DNA of 64,000 bases from an uncultured Lactobacillaceae bacterium (GTDB taxonomy: Bacteria; Bacillota; Bacilli; Lactobacillales; Lactobacillaceae), in the NCBI GenBank assembly GCA_945285405.1, contig CALYQJ010000008.1, forward strand, positions 1-64,000, written 5' to 3'. Under the pieces are notes generated by a model. That model was not told where the DNA came from, searched no databases, and was given only the letters and a program-made list of their open reading frames with translations. Positions within the stretch are counted from its first letter, which is position 1; every line of letters begins with the position of its first letter. This document shows positions 10,351 through 23,480 of the stretch, piece after piece. A program made the position numbers and the translations under genes.

Positions 10351-11281
10351 TTCTTCTAAAAATTTAGCTCCTTTTGAAGAAATTAAATGGCAAAAATTAT
10401 TTGGTGAATCTGTATTTATAGAAGAATTTTCCAATGAACAAATTGCTCTAAATGTTTTATTCAATGCTTTGATGAGATCAAATGATCGCTTTTTAATTAT
10501 TTCAGGTGCTACTATTACTCTGAATTCTAAATTTCGTTGGATTTTGAATCATTATTCAGGAAAATATTTAACCGTGGACTTTTTAGATCCAGATTTTGCT
10601 GAAATTAAGTCAGTGGTTAAGAATTATTGTCCACAATTTATTGTTTATGATTTTTTAAATATAGCTCCTAAACCTAATTTGAATTATTGGCATCATTTAA
10701 CTCGTATAAATGGTTCTAAACTTATAATTAGTTTAGGGGAGGGTATTAATAGCAATTTTATTCAAGAATGCAGTTTGATTTCTCATGCTGATTTTTTGAC
10801 TGCTTTTTGGGGGATGGGACTAATTGTTACTTCTCCACAAAATCGTAATGTGATTAAAGATAGTAAGCGTGATTTTTTAGGAAAAGATAACTTAGTCAAA
10901 CCTAATTGGGTAACCCCTAAAACTGCAGTAGCCAATTTTAAATATCTATTAAAAGAAATTGATTCGAGTTTTATTTATGGTAAAAAAGGGAGTTATGCTC
11001 TTTTTGGTTTTCAAGAAACGGCTCAACGTGTAGAAAATTTTCAACAAATTTTAAAACAAATCGGAATTGAATTATTACAAGTCCCTTTAAAAAATAAAAA
11101 ATTATCTTTCTTAGAGCTCTCAAGTTTTAAGTTAACTCAGCAGGAGTATTCAATTAATTCATTCACTAAATTAGGAAAAATAATAATGATGGCGTTTTAT
11201 TATCAAAAAGATATAATAAAGCTTGAAGATTTGCATCAAGAAGTATTAAATATCTATCGGGATCATTTAGAATCTCAATAA
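10334..11281 (+). CDS. Highly diverged GlyA (serine hydroxymethyltransferase)-like protein lacking recognisable PLP-lysine motif
   Basis: 315 aa; collinear similarity to SHMT ([38 protein letters not shown]...HYSGKY...CPQFIVYDF...[17 protein letters not shown]); position between sua5 and upp. Confidence 0.7.
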   Translation: MKLAFNSSKNLAPFEEIKWQKLFGESVFIEEFSNEQIALNVLFNALMRSNDRFLIISGATITLNSKFRWILNHYSGKYLTVDFLDPDFAEIKSVVKNYCPQFIVYDFLNIAPKPNLNYWHHLTRINGSKLIISLGEGINSNFIQECSLISHADFLTAFWGMGLIVTSPQNRNVIKDSKRDFLGKDNLVKPNWVTPKTAVANFKYLLKEIDSSFIYGKKGSYALFGFQETAQRVENFQQILKQIGIELLQVPLKNKKLSFLELSSFKLTQQEYSINSFTKLGKIIMMAFYYQKDIIKLEDLHQEVLNIYRDHLESQ

Positions 11282-11312
11282 TAAATTAAAAAATTTATCA
11301 GGAGGTATTATT

Positions 11313-11942
11313 TTGAGTAAGTTTACAGTTTTAAACCACCCATTAATTCAACACAAGTTGACAATTATTCGGGATAAAAATGCCGGTACTAAGGTGTTTC
11401 GGGAAGTTGCTAATGAAATAGCTGAATTAATGGTATACGAGATTACTCGGGATTTACCATTGAAAGATGTAAAAATTGAAACCCCAATGGGACAAACTGT
11501 TCAAAAAACATTGGCGGGTAAAAAATTAGCAGTAATACCAATTTTAAGAGCAGGTCTAGGAATGGTAGATGGGGTTTTACGTTTAATTCCAGCAGCTAAA
11601 GTTGGTCATATCGGAATGTACCGTGATGAAAAAACTTTAAAACCCCATGAATATTTTGTAAAAATGCCTTCAGATATAGATAAACGGATTTTATTTATTG
11701 TTGATCCAATGTTAGCAACTGGTGGTTCTGCTAATATGGCAATCGAAGCCTTAAAAAAACGTGGGGCTAAATCAATTCGTTTAGTAGTATTAGTTGCAGC
11801 CCCAGAAGGTGTAAAAGCGGTACAAGAACAAAATCCTGATGTAGATATTTATGCAGCAGCTTTAGACGAAAAAATAAATGATATTGGTTATATTTTCCCA
11901 GGTCTAGGTGATGCTGGAGATAGATTATTTGGGACTAAGTAA
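11313..11942 (+). CDS. upp: Uracil phosphoribosyltransferase
   Basis: [23 protein letters not shown], 209 aa. Confidence 0.96.
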   Translation: MSKFTVLNHPLIQHKLTIIRDKNAGTKVFREVANEIAELMVYEITRDLPLKDVKIETPMGQTVQKTLAGKKLAVIPILRAGLGMVDGVLRLIPAAKVGHIGMYRDEKTLKPHEYFVKMPSDIDKRILFIVDPMLATGGSANMAIEALKKRGAKSIRLVVLVAAPEGVKAVQEQNPDVDIYAAALDEKINDIGYIFPGLGDAGDRLFGTK

Positions 11943-12055
11943 AACGTTTTAAAAAAAAAATATAGTTTATATATCTTTTTTATGGTGTATGATATCTATT
12001 TGGCAAGAGTAACTGATTTTCAACTCTTATTATTGTCGAAAGAGAGGTAAGGAAT

Positions 12056-12766
12056 ACGGATAAAGATGCAACAATAATAATTTTTGGTTTGCGCTTTAAC
12101 CTTGCCAATGATATACCCATTTTGGTAATTGCCGTTTTAATTTTAGCATTGGTAATCTCATGGTCACGTAATTTGAAGTTACGACCGGGGCGTAAGCAAA
12201 ATGCTTTAGAATGGTTGATTAATTTTACCAATAATGTAGTTAACAGTAATTTGTCAGGAGAAGCCAGAAAGCCCGCAAAGCTCTTTGGCTTTGTCGTTTT
12301 CTTATTCATTATTTTTAGTAATGAAATTGGATTATTTTTTCAAGTATCTAATAATGGCTATAGCTATTTTAGATCACCTACAGCTTCGGCTATTGTTACA
12401 ATGACTTTAGCAACGATGGTTTTGGCTTATTCTCATTATGCCGGAGTAAAGAAACACGGTTTGAAAAAGTATCTGAAAAGTTATATTGAACCATTTCCTT
12501 TCTTTTTACCAATCAATTTAATTGATGACTTTTCAAGTTTTTTAACCCTATCTTTAAGGTTATATGGCAATATTTATGCAGGGGAAGTTTTGGTTCATTT
12601 AATTTCAAGTTTAGCTTTTGGAATTAAAGGATTAACTTTTATTACGGCTCCTTTTGCCTTCATCCTGATGTTAATCTGGCAAGTATTCTCTTTATTTATT
12701 GGTGCAGTCCAAACTTATGTCTTTTTAAATTTATCAATGGTTTACATTGATCGAAAAGTAAATTAA
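12056..12766 (+). CDS. atpB: ATP synthase F0 subunit a (start placed at in-frame ACG 12056; first TTG is 12089)
   Basis: DDFSSFLTLSLRLYGNIYAGEVLV and QVFSLFIGAVQTYVFLNLSMVYI subunit-a signatures; SD AGAGAGG at 12041-12047. Confidence 0.9.
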   Translation, partial: TDKDATIIIFGLRFNLANDIPILVIAVLILALVISWSRNLKLRPGRKQNALEWLINFTNNVVNSNLSGEARKPAKLFGFVVFLFIIFSNEIGLFFQVSNNGYSYFRSPTASAIVTMTLATMVLAYSHYAGVKKHGLKKYLKSYIEPFPFFLPINLIDDFSSFLTLSLRLYGNIYAGEVLVHLISSLAFGIKGLTFITAPFAFILMLIWQVFSLFIGAVQTYVFLNLSMVYIDRKVN

Positions 12767-12792
12767 TAAAACGTGGAGGAAATAGAATAAAA

Positions 12793-13014
12793 ATGACTGG
12801 AATTAATTTAATCGCCGCTGCAATTGCAGCAGCCTTTGCAGCCATCGCTGGTGGTTTCGGTGATGCGATCGTAGTTAGTAAAGCTTTAGAAAGTATGGCG
12901 CGTCAACCAGAACAAAGTGGTACTATTCGCGGTACCATGATCCTTGGTGTGGGGTTGACTGAGTCTACTCCAATTTTAGCGATTGTTATTGCCTTGATTT
13001 TGGTATTTAAATAA
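12793..13014 (+). CDS. atpE: ATP synthase F0 subunit c
   Basis: 73 aa; GGFGDAIVVSKALESMARQPE ... GVGLTESTPILAIVIALIL. Confidence 0.96.
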   Translation: MTGINLIAAAIAAAFAAIAGGFGDAIVVSKALESMARQPEQSGTIRGTMILGVGLTESTPILAIVIALILVFK

Positions 13015-13047
13015 TTAAGGGCAGGCAAAAAGAAAGGGGTTAATAAA

Positions 13048-13551
13048 ATGCTCAGTTTAGGAATGGAATCTCTTGAATTAGGCGATACCCTACTGCTATT
13101 AGTTACCTTGATTGTAATGATTTTTTTAATCGGGAAATATGCTTATGGACCGGTTAATAAAATTCTTGAGGATCGTCGAAAAAAAATTAATGATGATCTT
13201 GATTCAGCACAAAATAAGCGTAAAATTGCTGAAAAATTAGTAAATCAACGCCAAAAAGAAATTGATACTAGTCATGATGAAGTTAGTGCCATCATTGCTA
13301 AAGCTAAAAAAGATGCAGAAAAGCAACGAATAAAGATTATTGAACAAGCCCACCAAGATGCAGCAGCAGTTGAAGAAAGATCAAAAAATGATTTATCTCA
13401 GCAGAAAGCTCAAATGATGGGGCAAGTTAAAGATAATTTAGTTGACATTTCGACTAAAATGGCAGAACAAATCTTGCAAGATCAAGTTGATCAAGAAAAG
13501 CAGAAACAATCAATTGATGACTTTTTAAAGAAACTTGAGGCTAATAAATGA
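13048..13551 (+). CDS. atpF: ATP synthase F0 subunit b
   Basis: N-terminal TM, YGPVNKILEDRRKKINDDLDSA coiled coil; operon position. Confidence 0.94.
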   Translation: MLSLGMESLELGDTLLLLVTLIVMIFLIGKYAYGPVNKILEDRRKKINDDLDSAQNKRKIAEKLVNQRQKEIDTSHDEVSAIIAKAKKDAEKQRIKIIEQAHQDAAAVEERSKNDLSQQKAQMMGQVKDNLVDISTKMAEQILQDQVDQEKQKQSIDDFLKKLEANK

Positions 13552-14117
13552 GCTATGATCGTGAAAAGTATGTGAAAGCTTATGTTTTAGCTTTAGGGTC
13601 AATTGTCTCAGTAACTGAAGCTGATGAATTTATTAGGCAATTACAATCAGTAGTTAAAATAATCGAAGAGCAAAATTTGTTAATTACTGCTTTAGCTAGT
13701 CGACGATTACCTGCTAATTTTGAACAAAATTTGTTAAAAAAATTGACTCAAGATTGTAATGAAAAGGTTGGTAGATTTCTTCAGGTTATTGTTAGAAATG
13801 GGCATATTAATATTATTAAAAACGTATTAACTGAATTTTGTAATTTTCAGGATCAACGTCAAAATAAAATGGTTTTTATTGCTCGAGTCCCTTATTTACC
13901 ACCTCAAGATCAACAAGAGAAAATAGTAGAGGTACTTAAAAACAAATTTAATTTGGATAAAATTCAAATTAATTATCAAATAGATCGTAGCCTTATCGGA
14001 GGCATTATTCTGAAAAGTAAGCGATATTTAATTGATGATTCGCTGCGTACCCGTTTAAGTCGCGTTAGAGATTCATTATTGCAAATGAAAATTAGTAAAA
14101 AAGAATTGGAGGCATAA
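13548..14117 (+). CDS. atpH: ATP synthase F1 subunit delta
   Basis: 189 aa; C-terminal [33 protein letters not shown]; operon position. Confidence 0.92.
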   Translation: MSYDREKYVKAYVLALGSIVSVTEADEFIRQLQSVVKIIEEQNLLITALASRRLPANFEQNLLKKLTQDCNEKVGRFLQVIVRNGHINIIKNVLTEFCNFQDQRQNKMVFIARVPYLPPQDQQEKIVEVLKNKFNLDKIQINYQIDRSLIGGIILKSKRYLIDDSLRTRLSRVRDSLLQMKISKKELEA

Positions 14118-14119
14118 TT

Positions 14120-15679
14120 TTGGCAACTACTGAGGCATTGGCTGAGGCTATAAAAAAACAACTTAGTCAATACGAAGAAGAAATTAAAGTTGATGAAATT
14201 GGTGCCGTAACATATTTAGGTGATGGAATTGTCAGAGCTTCGGGCCTAAACAATGCAATGTATGGTGAACTAGTCAAATTCCAAAATGGAGTTTATGGAT
14301 TAATTCAAAATTTAGAAAGAGACGACGTTGGAATTATTGTTTTAGGTGCCTATGATAAAATTTCTGAGGGTGATACGGTTACCAGAACAGGCCGAATTAT
14401 GGAAGTACCAGTTGGAGATGCTTTAATCGGACGAGTTGTCGATCCACTGGGTCGACCGATAGATGGAGCTGGTGAGATTACGACAACTCAAACTCGTCCA
14501 ATTGAATGTCAAGCTCCAGGTGTTATGCAACGAAAATCGGTGGATCAGCCTTTGCAAACTGGAATTAAAGCAATTGATGCTATAGTACCAATTGGCAGAG
14601 GACAACGGGAATTAATTATCGGTGATCGAAAAACAGGTAAAACTTCTTTAGCAATTGACACTATTTTGAATCAAAAAGATCAAAATGTAATTTGTATTTA
14701 TGTGGCAATTGGTCAAAAACAATCTACGGTACGTACACAGGTTGAAACTTTAAAAGAGCACGGGGCTCTTGATTATACAATAATTGTGGAAGCAGGACCT
14801 TCTCAACCAGCACCACTTTTATACATATCACCTTATGCTGGTTCAGCAATGGGTGAGTATTTTATGTATAACGGTCGTGATGTTTTAATTGTATTTGATG
14901 ACTTATCGAAACAAGCTGTTGCTTATCGTGAGATATCTTTATTACTTCGTCGACCGCCGGGAAGAGAAGCTTATCCGGGGGATATCTTTTACACTCATTC
15001 GCGTCTTCTTGAACGTAGTGCTAAATTGAGCGATGATTTAGGTGGAGGTTCAATGACAGCATTACCAATCATTGAAACTCAAGCAGGAGATATTTCTGCT
15101 TACATTCCCACTAATGTAATTTCTATTACTGATGGGCAAATCTTTTTACAAAGTGACCTATTTTATGCGGGAACACGTCCAGCAATTGATGCGGGAGCTT
15201 CGGTTTCTCGTGTTGGTGGTTCTGCTCAAACAAAGGCAATGAAGAAATTATCAGGTACTTTGCGAATTGATTTAGCAAGTTACCGTGAACTTGAATCTTT
15301 TTCCCAATTTGGAACGGATTTGGATGCGGCAACTCAAGCTAAACTAAATCGGGGTCGACGCACAGTCGAGGTTTTGAAGCAAAAATTACATCAATCATTG
15401 ACTGTGGCTGAAGAAACCGTAATCCTCTATTCTTTAACTCAAGGATATATTGATGATGTACCAATTAACAACATAAGTGATTATGAAGATACTTTAGTTA
15501 AAGAAATGCATGAACAATATAATGAAATTATGGATCAAATTACTCAAACAAAGGATTTACCAAAAGGGAATGTATTGAAGGAAGCAGTTGAAGCAATTAC
15601 CCATAATTTTATTACAAAAATAAATCATAATAGTGGTTCAAGTATAGCTAATAATATCGCAAATCAAATTTCAAATTAG
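14120..15679 (+). CDS. atpA: ATP synthase F1 subunit alpha (TTG start)
   Basis: [15 protein letters not shown] Walker [19 protein letters not shown]. Confidence 0.97.
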   Translation: MATTEALAEAIKKQLSQYEEEIKVDEIGAVTYLGDGIVRASGLNNAMYGELVKFQNGVYGLIQNLERDDVGIIVLGAYDKISEGDTVTRTGRIMEVPVGDALIGRVVDPLGRPIDGAGEITTTQTRPIECQAPGVMQRKSVDQPLQTGIKAIDAIVPIGRGQRELIIGDRKTGKTSLAIDTILNQKDQNVICIYVAIGQKQSTVRTQVETLKEHGALDYTIIVEAGPSQPAPLLYISPYAGSAMGEYFMYNGRDVLIVFDDLSKQAVAYREISLLLRRPPGREAYPGDIFYTHSRLLERSAKLSDDLGGGSMTALPIIETQAGDISAYIPTNVISITDGQIFLQSDLFYAGTRPAIDAGASVSRVGGSAQTKAMKKLSGTLRIDLASYRELESFSQFGTDLDAATQAKLNRGRRTVEVLKQKLHQSLTVAEETVILYSLTQGYIDDVPINNISDYEDTLVKEMHEQYNEIMDQITQTKDLPKGNVLKEAVEAITHNFITKINHNSGSSIANNIANQISN

Positions 15680-15687
15680 GTGAAAAA

Positions 15688-18179
<2,492 letters not shown>

Positions 18180-18187
18180 GTGGACTA

Positions 18188-18616
18188 ATGAATGAGCATA
18201 AGATTTTTCGGATTAATATTGTGACCCCTGATGGACTTGTTTATGATCATCGTTCAACTTTGGTTGTAGTACGAGCAATTGGCGGCGAAATTGGTTTTGA
18301 AGCTGATCATGAGCCAACTCTAGTTTCATTACAAATTGCTCCGGTTAAAATCTACCGTGTTAATGGACAAATTCAATATGTTGCCGTTAATGGTGGCTTT
18401 TTGGAAATGGACGATAATGTAGCGACAATTGTAGCTAATACTGCGGAAAGGCCTAGTGATATTGATGTTGGAAGGGCTCAAACTGCTGAAGAAAGAGCTA
18501 GAGAACAAATAAAAAAAGCAAAGCAAGATCATGATAAAGCCGCTTTAAGAAGAGCTACTGTTGCTTTAAATCGAGCAATCAATCGAATTAGTACAGCCTC
18601 ATTAAAAAATCATTAA
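18188..18616 (+). CDS. atpC: ATP synthase F1 subunit epsilon
   Basis: 142 aa; NIVTPDGLVYDHRS, GGEIGFEADHEPTLVSL; operon end. Confidence 0.94.
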   Translation: MNEHKIFRINIVTPDGLVYDHRSTLVVVRAIGGEIGFEADHEPTLVSLQIAPVKIYRVNGQIQYVAVNGGFLEMDDNVATIVANTAERPSDIDVGRAQTAEERAREQIKKAKQDHDKAALRRATVALNRAINRISTASLKNH

Positions 18617-18629
18617 TATTTAAAAAATT

Positions 18630-18667
18630 AAGTCCAGTTTAAATGAAAAAATTTAAACTGGACTTTT
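18630..18667 (+). terminator. Rho-independent terminator of atp operon
   Basis: AAGTCCAGTTTAAAT-GAAAAA-ATTTAAACTGGACTTTT. Confidence 0.85.
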
Positions 18668-18846
18668 AGTGTTATCATGAAACTAATACTAAATTTGATT
18701 TTATAAACTTTTATGATACGCTGAATTTTTTAAGGATTTCTAAAATATTTGGAAATCCTAATTAACTATAATCAATAAGAATATAAAATGATATAATTAA
18801 GATCAATGGGTATTCAGAATTTATAATAAATACGGAGTAGTTTAGC

Positions 18847-19836
18847 ATGGCAAAAGAAATTGGCATTGATTTAGGAACGGCCAATGTTTTGATTAATCAA
18901 AAAGATAAGGGAATTGTTTTAAATGAGCCTTCTGTAGTAGCTGTGGAAACTCGATCAAATCGAGTTGTTGCAGTTGGATCGGAAGCTTATCGGATGGTTG
19001 GAAGGACACCAGGAGATATTAGAGTAATTCGTCCTTTAAAAGACGGGGTTATTGCGGATTTTGATATTACAGAGCAAATGTTGACTTATTTTATGAATAA
19101 GTTGAATCTTAAAGGATTTATGTCTCGTCCTACTATTTTAATTTGTTGCCCAACCAATATTACTTCAATTGAACAAAAGGCAATAATTGACGCTGCTGAA
19201 AAAGCAGGTGGTAAGAAAGTTTATTTAGAATTAGAACCTAAGGTTGCAGCAGTTGGTGCAGGTTTAGATATTTATGAGCCTAGTGGAAATATGGTTGTTG
19301 ATATTGGTGGCGGAACTAGTGATATTGCTGTTTTGTCAATGGGTGAAGTAGTAACTAGTCGTTCTCTACGTTTAGCCGGTGATGCGATGGATACTGAGAT
19401 TGCTAATTTTGTACGGCAAAAACATAATCTGTTAATAGGTGAAAGAACTGCTGAGAAAATTAAAATAGATATTGGTTATGTTTATAAACCAGATCCGGAA
19501 GTATCTGTTGAAGTTCGGGGTAGAGATATGGTTTCTGGATTACCAAGAGAAATTACAATTAGTTCAGTTGAAGTTTCTGAAGCTTTACATGATTCTATGC
19601 TTTCAGTTATTGCTGCTGCAAAAGAAGTATTAGAAAAAACACCTCCAGAATTATCTGCGGATATTGTAGATCGTGGCGTTATGCTTACTGGTGGAGGTGC
19701 TTTACTAAGAGGCATTTCACAGATGTTCTCTGATAGTTTACAAATTCCTGTAATTGTTGGCGATGAACCTTTATTAGCGGTTGCTTTAGGTACTGGAATT
19801 TTGTTGGATCATCTTGATAAAGGAATGAAGATTTAA
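18847..19836 (+). CDS. mbl: MreB-family actin-like rod-shape protein (Mbl/MreB)
   Basis: IGIDLGTANVLI, VVDIGGGTSDIAVLSMG, LTGGGALLRGI; locus like mbl of lactobacilli. Confidence 0.9.
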   Translation: MAKEIGIDLGTANVLINQKDKGIVLNEPSVVAVETRSNRVVAVGSEAYRMVGRTPGDIRVIRPLKDGVIADFDITEQMLTYFMNKLNLKGFMSRPTILICCPTNITSIEQKAIIDAAEKAGGKKVYLELEPKVAAVGAGLDIYEPSGNMVVDIGGGTSDIAVLSMGEVVTSRSLRLAGDAMDTEIANFVRQKHNLLIGERTAEKIKIDIGYVYKPDPEVSVEVRGRDMVSGLPREITISSVEVSEALHDSMLSVIAAAKEVLEKTPPELSADIVDRGVMLTGGGALLRGISQMFSDSLQIPVIVGDEPLLAVALGTGILLDHLDKGMKI

Positions 19837-19837
19837 T

Positions 19838-20014
19838 TTGTGGAAAAATAAAGAAACAAAAAATTTTTTACTCAGGGTTATAGTTTATTTACTACTTCTG
19901 ATTATTTTGGTTTTTGTTGGTACCGGCATCGGCTTTATGGTCAGTGGCGGTAATTTTTTTCAAGCCTTCAATTGGGGAACCTGGCAACATTTATTAGATT
20001 ACTTTAAAAGGTAG
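19838..20014 (+). CDS. EpuA-like small membrane protein (often annotated DNA-directed RNA polymerase subunit beta)
   Basis: 58 aa from TTG: MWKNKETKNFLLRVIVYLLLIILVFVGTGIGFMVSGGNFFQAFNWGTWQHLLDYFKR; sits between mbl and yidD; not in supplied ORF track. Confidence 0.75.
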   Translation: MWKNKETKNFLLRVIVYLLLLIILVFVGTGIGFMVSGGNFFQAFNWGTWQHLLDYFKR

Positions 20015-20020
20015 GAAAAG

Positions 20021-20296
20021 ATGGAGAAAATTTTAACTTTTTTAGTAAAATGTTACCAAAATTTTATTTCACCACTTTTTCCACCTAGTTGCCGTTTTTA
20101 TCCAACATGTTCAAACTATATGTTAGTGGCTTTAAAAAAACATGGCCCTTTTTTAGGATTAATTATGGGTATTGCTCGAATATTAAGATGTAATCCTTTT
20201 AACTCAGGAGGGATTGACCATGTTCCTGATTATTTTACAATTTTCAAAAATAGTGAAGATAAAAGAAATTCAATCGTAAATAACAATGGAAAATGA
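20021..20296 (+). CDS. yidD: Membrane protein insertion efficiency factor YidD
   Basis: [32 protein letters not shown]. Confidence 0.95.
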   Translation: MEKILTFLVKCYQNFISPLFPPSCRFYPTCSNYMLVALKKHGPFLGLIMGIARILRCNPFNSGGIDHVPDYFTIFKNSEDKRNSIVNNNGK

Positions 20297-21497
20297 AACA
20301 AAACTTGATAACAAAATTGATTATGGAATCCTTTCTAGTGTATTTCTTTTAATGATTATTGGTTTAGCATCGCTTTATGTTGCTTTAAAGCATGATCCTA
20401 ATGTTGAAGGTATATTGCGACCAATGGTTTCTCAAGGTGTTTGGTATATACTGGGCGCCGTTTGTATGTTTTCACTAATGCAATTGGATTCAGAACAGTT
20501 ATGGAAATTGACTCCATATTTTTATGCAGCAGGAGTTTTTATTTTAATTTTAGTTTTAATTTTTTATGACCGGCAAATTTCTGATAAAGTTGATGCCAAA
20601 AGTTGGTTTCGAATTGGATCATTTACCTTTCAACCATCAGAAGTTGCAAAACCTGCTTATATTGTCATGTTAGCAAGAGTTACTACTTTACATAATACAA
20701 AATATCCTCAACATAATTTACATAATGATTTTATTTTAATTTTTAAATTAATTGGATGGACGTTACCTATGGTTGGTTTAATAGTTTTACAACCAGATTT
20801 AGGAACCAATTTAGTTTTTATTGCTATTTTCTTAGGAATTATAATAATGTCAGGAATTATGTGGCAAATACTCGTTCCTGCCTTTGTGGCATTGGGTGGT
20901 TTAATTGTAGGAGTTTTGGCTCTAGTAATTTTTAATCAACAATTTTTAGAAAAATTAGGTTTTAAACTTTATCAATTTAATCGAATTTTTGATTGGTTAA
21001 ATCCAACCAGTGGATCCAGTTCTGCTGATCAAGTTTTAAATAGTATTCGAGCGATTGGTTCCGGTCAATTATTTGGGAAGGGTTTTGGAGTTTCTCAAGT
21101 TTATGTACCGGTCAGAGAATCTGATATGATTTTTTCGGTGATTGGTGAAAATTTTGGTTTTATTGGTGCATGTGTTTTAATTTTTATCTATTTTATTTTA
21201 ATTTATCAAATGCTTAGTACAACTGTTGAAACAAAAAATGAATTTTATGCTTATATTTCAACAGGTGTAATTATGATGATTTTATTTCATGTTTTTGAAA
21301 ATATAGGGATGTCTATTGGATTACTTCCAATGACTGGAGTCCCCTTACCGTTTATTTCACAAGGTGGGTCAAATTTATTAAGTAACATGATTGGGATTGG
21401 ACTAGTTATGTCGATGAAATTTCATTATAAAAATTATATGTTCTCACGTAATAGTGAAACATTTAGCTCAACAGAAAGTGAGTCTTATATTAAATGA
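20286..21497 (+). CDS. rodA: FtsW/RodA/SpoVE family peptidoglycan polymerase (RodA)
   Basis: [55 protein letters not shown]. Confidence 0.92.
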   Translation: MENETKLDNKIDYGILSSVFLLMIIGLASLYVALKHDPNVEGILRPMVSQGVWYILGAVCMFSLMQLDSEQLWKLTPYFYAAGVFILILVLIFYDRQISDKVDAKSWFRIGSFTFQPSEVAKPAYIVMLARVTTLHNTKYPQHNLHNDFILIFKLIGWTLPMVGLIVLQPDLGTNLVFIAIFLGIIIMSGIMWQILVPAFVALGGLIVGVLALVIFNQQFLEKLGFKLYQFNRIFDWLNPTSGSSSADQVLNSIRAIGSGQLFGKGFGVSQVYVPVRESDMIFSVIGENFGFIGACVLIFIYFILIYQMLSTTVETKNEFYAYISTGVIMMILFHVFENIGMSIGLLPMTGVPLPFISQGGSNLLSNMIGIGLVMSMKFHYKNYMFSRNSETFSSTESESYIK

Positions 21498-22252
21498 GTA
21501 GATTAGAAATTAAAAATCTCTACGTTGAAGTAACCAATGACGAAAATGAAAAAGAAACTATTTTAAAAGGGGTTAATTTGACCATTAATACTGGTGAGAT
21601 CCATGCAATAATGGGACCTAATGGGACAGGTAAATCAACACTATCTGAAACAATTATGGGAAATCCACATTACCACATAATTAAAGGTGATATTTTAATT
21701 GATGGGGAATCATTAATTCCTTTAACTGTTGATCAAAGAGCTCGCAAGGGGATTTTTTTGGGGATGCAATATCCTGCTGAAGTTCCAGGAGTTACTAATA
21801 CAGAATTTATTCGTACAGCGATGAATGCTAAAGATCCTGATCATAAAATTTCTATTCCAGATTTTATAAAAAAGCTTGATCATACGATGAAGACCTTACA
21901 TATTTCAGAAGAATTTGAAGAACGTAATCTAAATCAAGGTTATTCTGGTGGAGAAAAAAAAAGAAATGAAATTTTACAGTTAATGATGCTAGATCCTAAA
22001 TTTGCAATACTTGATGAGATTGATTCTGGATTAGATATCGATGCATTAAAAATTGTTGCAAAAGGTGTTAATTCAATGCGATCAGATCATTTTGGAGCGC
22101 TGATTATTACTCATTATCAAAGGCTACTTAACTATATCATTCCAGATTTTGTTCATGTAATGATGAATGGTAGAATCGTTAAAACTGGGGATGCAGCTTT
22201 AGCTGCTGAACTAGAACGAGTTGGTTATGATGGCATCAAAGAGGAAATCTAG
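21494..22252 (+). CDS. sufC: Fe-S cluster assembly ATPase SufC
   Basis: GPNGTGKSTLSETIMG, YSGGEKKRNEILQLMMLDPKFAILDEIDSGLD. Confidence 0.96.
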   Translation: MSRLEIKNLYVEVTNDENEKETILKGVNLTINTGEIHAIMGPNGTGKSTLSETIMGNPHYHIIKGDILIDGESLIPLTVDQRARKGIFLGMQYPAEVPGVTNTEFIRTAMNAKDPDHKISIPDFIKKLDHTMKTLHISEEFEERNLNQGYSGGEKKRNEILQLMMLDPKFAILDEIDSGLDIDALKIVAKGVNSMRSDHFGALIITHYQRLLNYIIPDFVHVMMNGRIVKTGDAALAAELERVGYDGIKEEI

Positions 22253-23480
22253 AATGCAGAAAGAATCTTATTTCCAATGGCTTCATGATTTTCAGAAACG
22301 TTTAATTCAACAAAATACGAAGAAACTTGCTTTGCCTTTATATGACAAAATTGATGTTAAATCATTACAGATTTTTCGCGAGCAGTCACAAAAAAAATCA
22401 ACTTCAAAAGAATTACCGGTAAAAACTAATTTAGCTAATGAATTTGGTTTTGTTTTTGCTCAAAATCAACTTATGAAGGTTAATATACCTGAGAAATATC
22501 AAAAAAAAGGATTAATAATTTGTGATTTAGCGACCGCCTGGCTCAAACATCAAGATCTTTTTTTAAATTATTTTGCTAAATTGATTTCTCCACAAGAAGA
22601 TCAGTTAGTTTTTGAACACTATCAACGTTTAAATGGAGGAGTGTTAATTTTTATCCCGGATAACTTATCAATTGATGAAACTTTGCAAGCTTATTTTGAA
22701 TATCCAGTTGATAGTCAAAGTTTGCAAATTATTTTAATAGTGGGAAAAAATACCAAATTATCAATTACTGAAAATCAGTTATCGGCCCAAAAAGTAGATG
22801 GAGATTATACAATTTTTGGAGAAATTTATTTGGGTTCTAACTCTACTTTATCTTATGTGGTTAATGATCAGGCGAAGACTACTGGCCATAACTATTTTTA
22901 TCGACGGTTTTTGCCACAGAATCGAGCAGTAGTTAATTTAACTTCTGGTGAATTTACCGAAGGTAATGTGTTGGTTAGTAATAAAATATTGCTGAAGGGA
23001 AATGATACATCAGGTGAAGTAAAAACAGTGGCTATTGCCCAACAGGATCAAATTTGTGCGATTAATAGTCGTGTAACTAATTATGGTTTGCGAACTAGAG
23101 GTAATATTTTGCAACATGGTGTAATTTTAGATCGTTCAAAATTAGTTTTTAATGGAGTTGGTGAAATTATTAAGGGCTCACGGGGTTCGGATTCTCAACA
23201 AGAAAACCGGGTTTTGATGTTGAGTGAAAATGCACGTGGTGATGCTAATCCAATTTTATTAATTGATGAAAATGATGTTACGGCTGGTCATGCAGCTTCT
23301 GTTGGACGAATTGATGAAGAACAACTTTATTATTTAGAGAGTCGGGGCTTAAATGCCGATGTTGCTAAGCGTTTAATTATTCGAGGATTTTTAGAATCAG
23401 TTATTACGGTAGTTGAAAGTCATAAAACTCGTGAAATGTTACGTTCAGTTATTGAAAGGAGTTTAGCAATTGATGATTGA
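22221..23480 (+). CDS. sufD: Fe-S cluster assembly protein SufD (likely start ATG 22254)
   Basis: C-terminal INSRVTNYGLRTRGNILQHGVILDRSKLVFNGVGEIIKGSRGSDSQQENRVLML. Confidence 0.93.
   Translation: MVMMASKRKSRMQKESYFQWLHDFQKRLIQQNTKKLALPLYDKIDVKSLQIFREQSQKKSTSKELPVKTNLANEFGFVFAQNQLMKVNIPEKYQKKGLIICDLATAWLKHQDLFLNYFAKLISPQEDQLVFEHYQRLNGGVLIFIPDNLSIDETLQAYFEYPVDSQSLQIILIVGKNTKLSITENQLSAQKVDGDYTIFGEIYLGSNSTLSYVVNDQAKTTGHNYFYRRFLPQNRAVVNLTSGEFTEGNVLVSNKILLKGNDTSGEVKTVAIAQQDQICAINSRVTNYGLRTRGNILQHGVILDRSKLVFNGVGEIIKGSRGSDSQQENRVLMLSENARGDANPILLIDENDVTAGHAASVGRIDEEQLYYLESRGLNADVAKRLIIRGFLESVITVVESHKTREMLRSVIERSLAIDD

Noticed and set aside
10219-10464. 81-aa antisense ORF across the sua5/glyA-like junction
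   Set aside because: Antisense to two overlapping sense ORFs, no signature.
11980-12309. 109-aa minus ORF antisense to atpB
   Set aside because: atpB is unambiguous on + strand; antisense ORF has low-complexity basic composition.
19482-19715. 77-aa antisense ORF in mbl
   Set aside because: Opposite a conserved MreB-family CDS.
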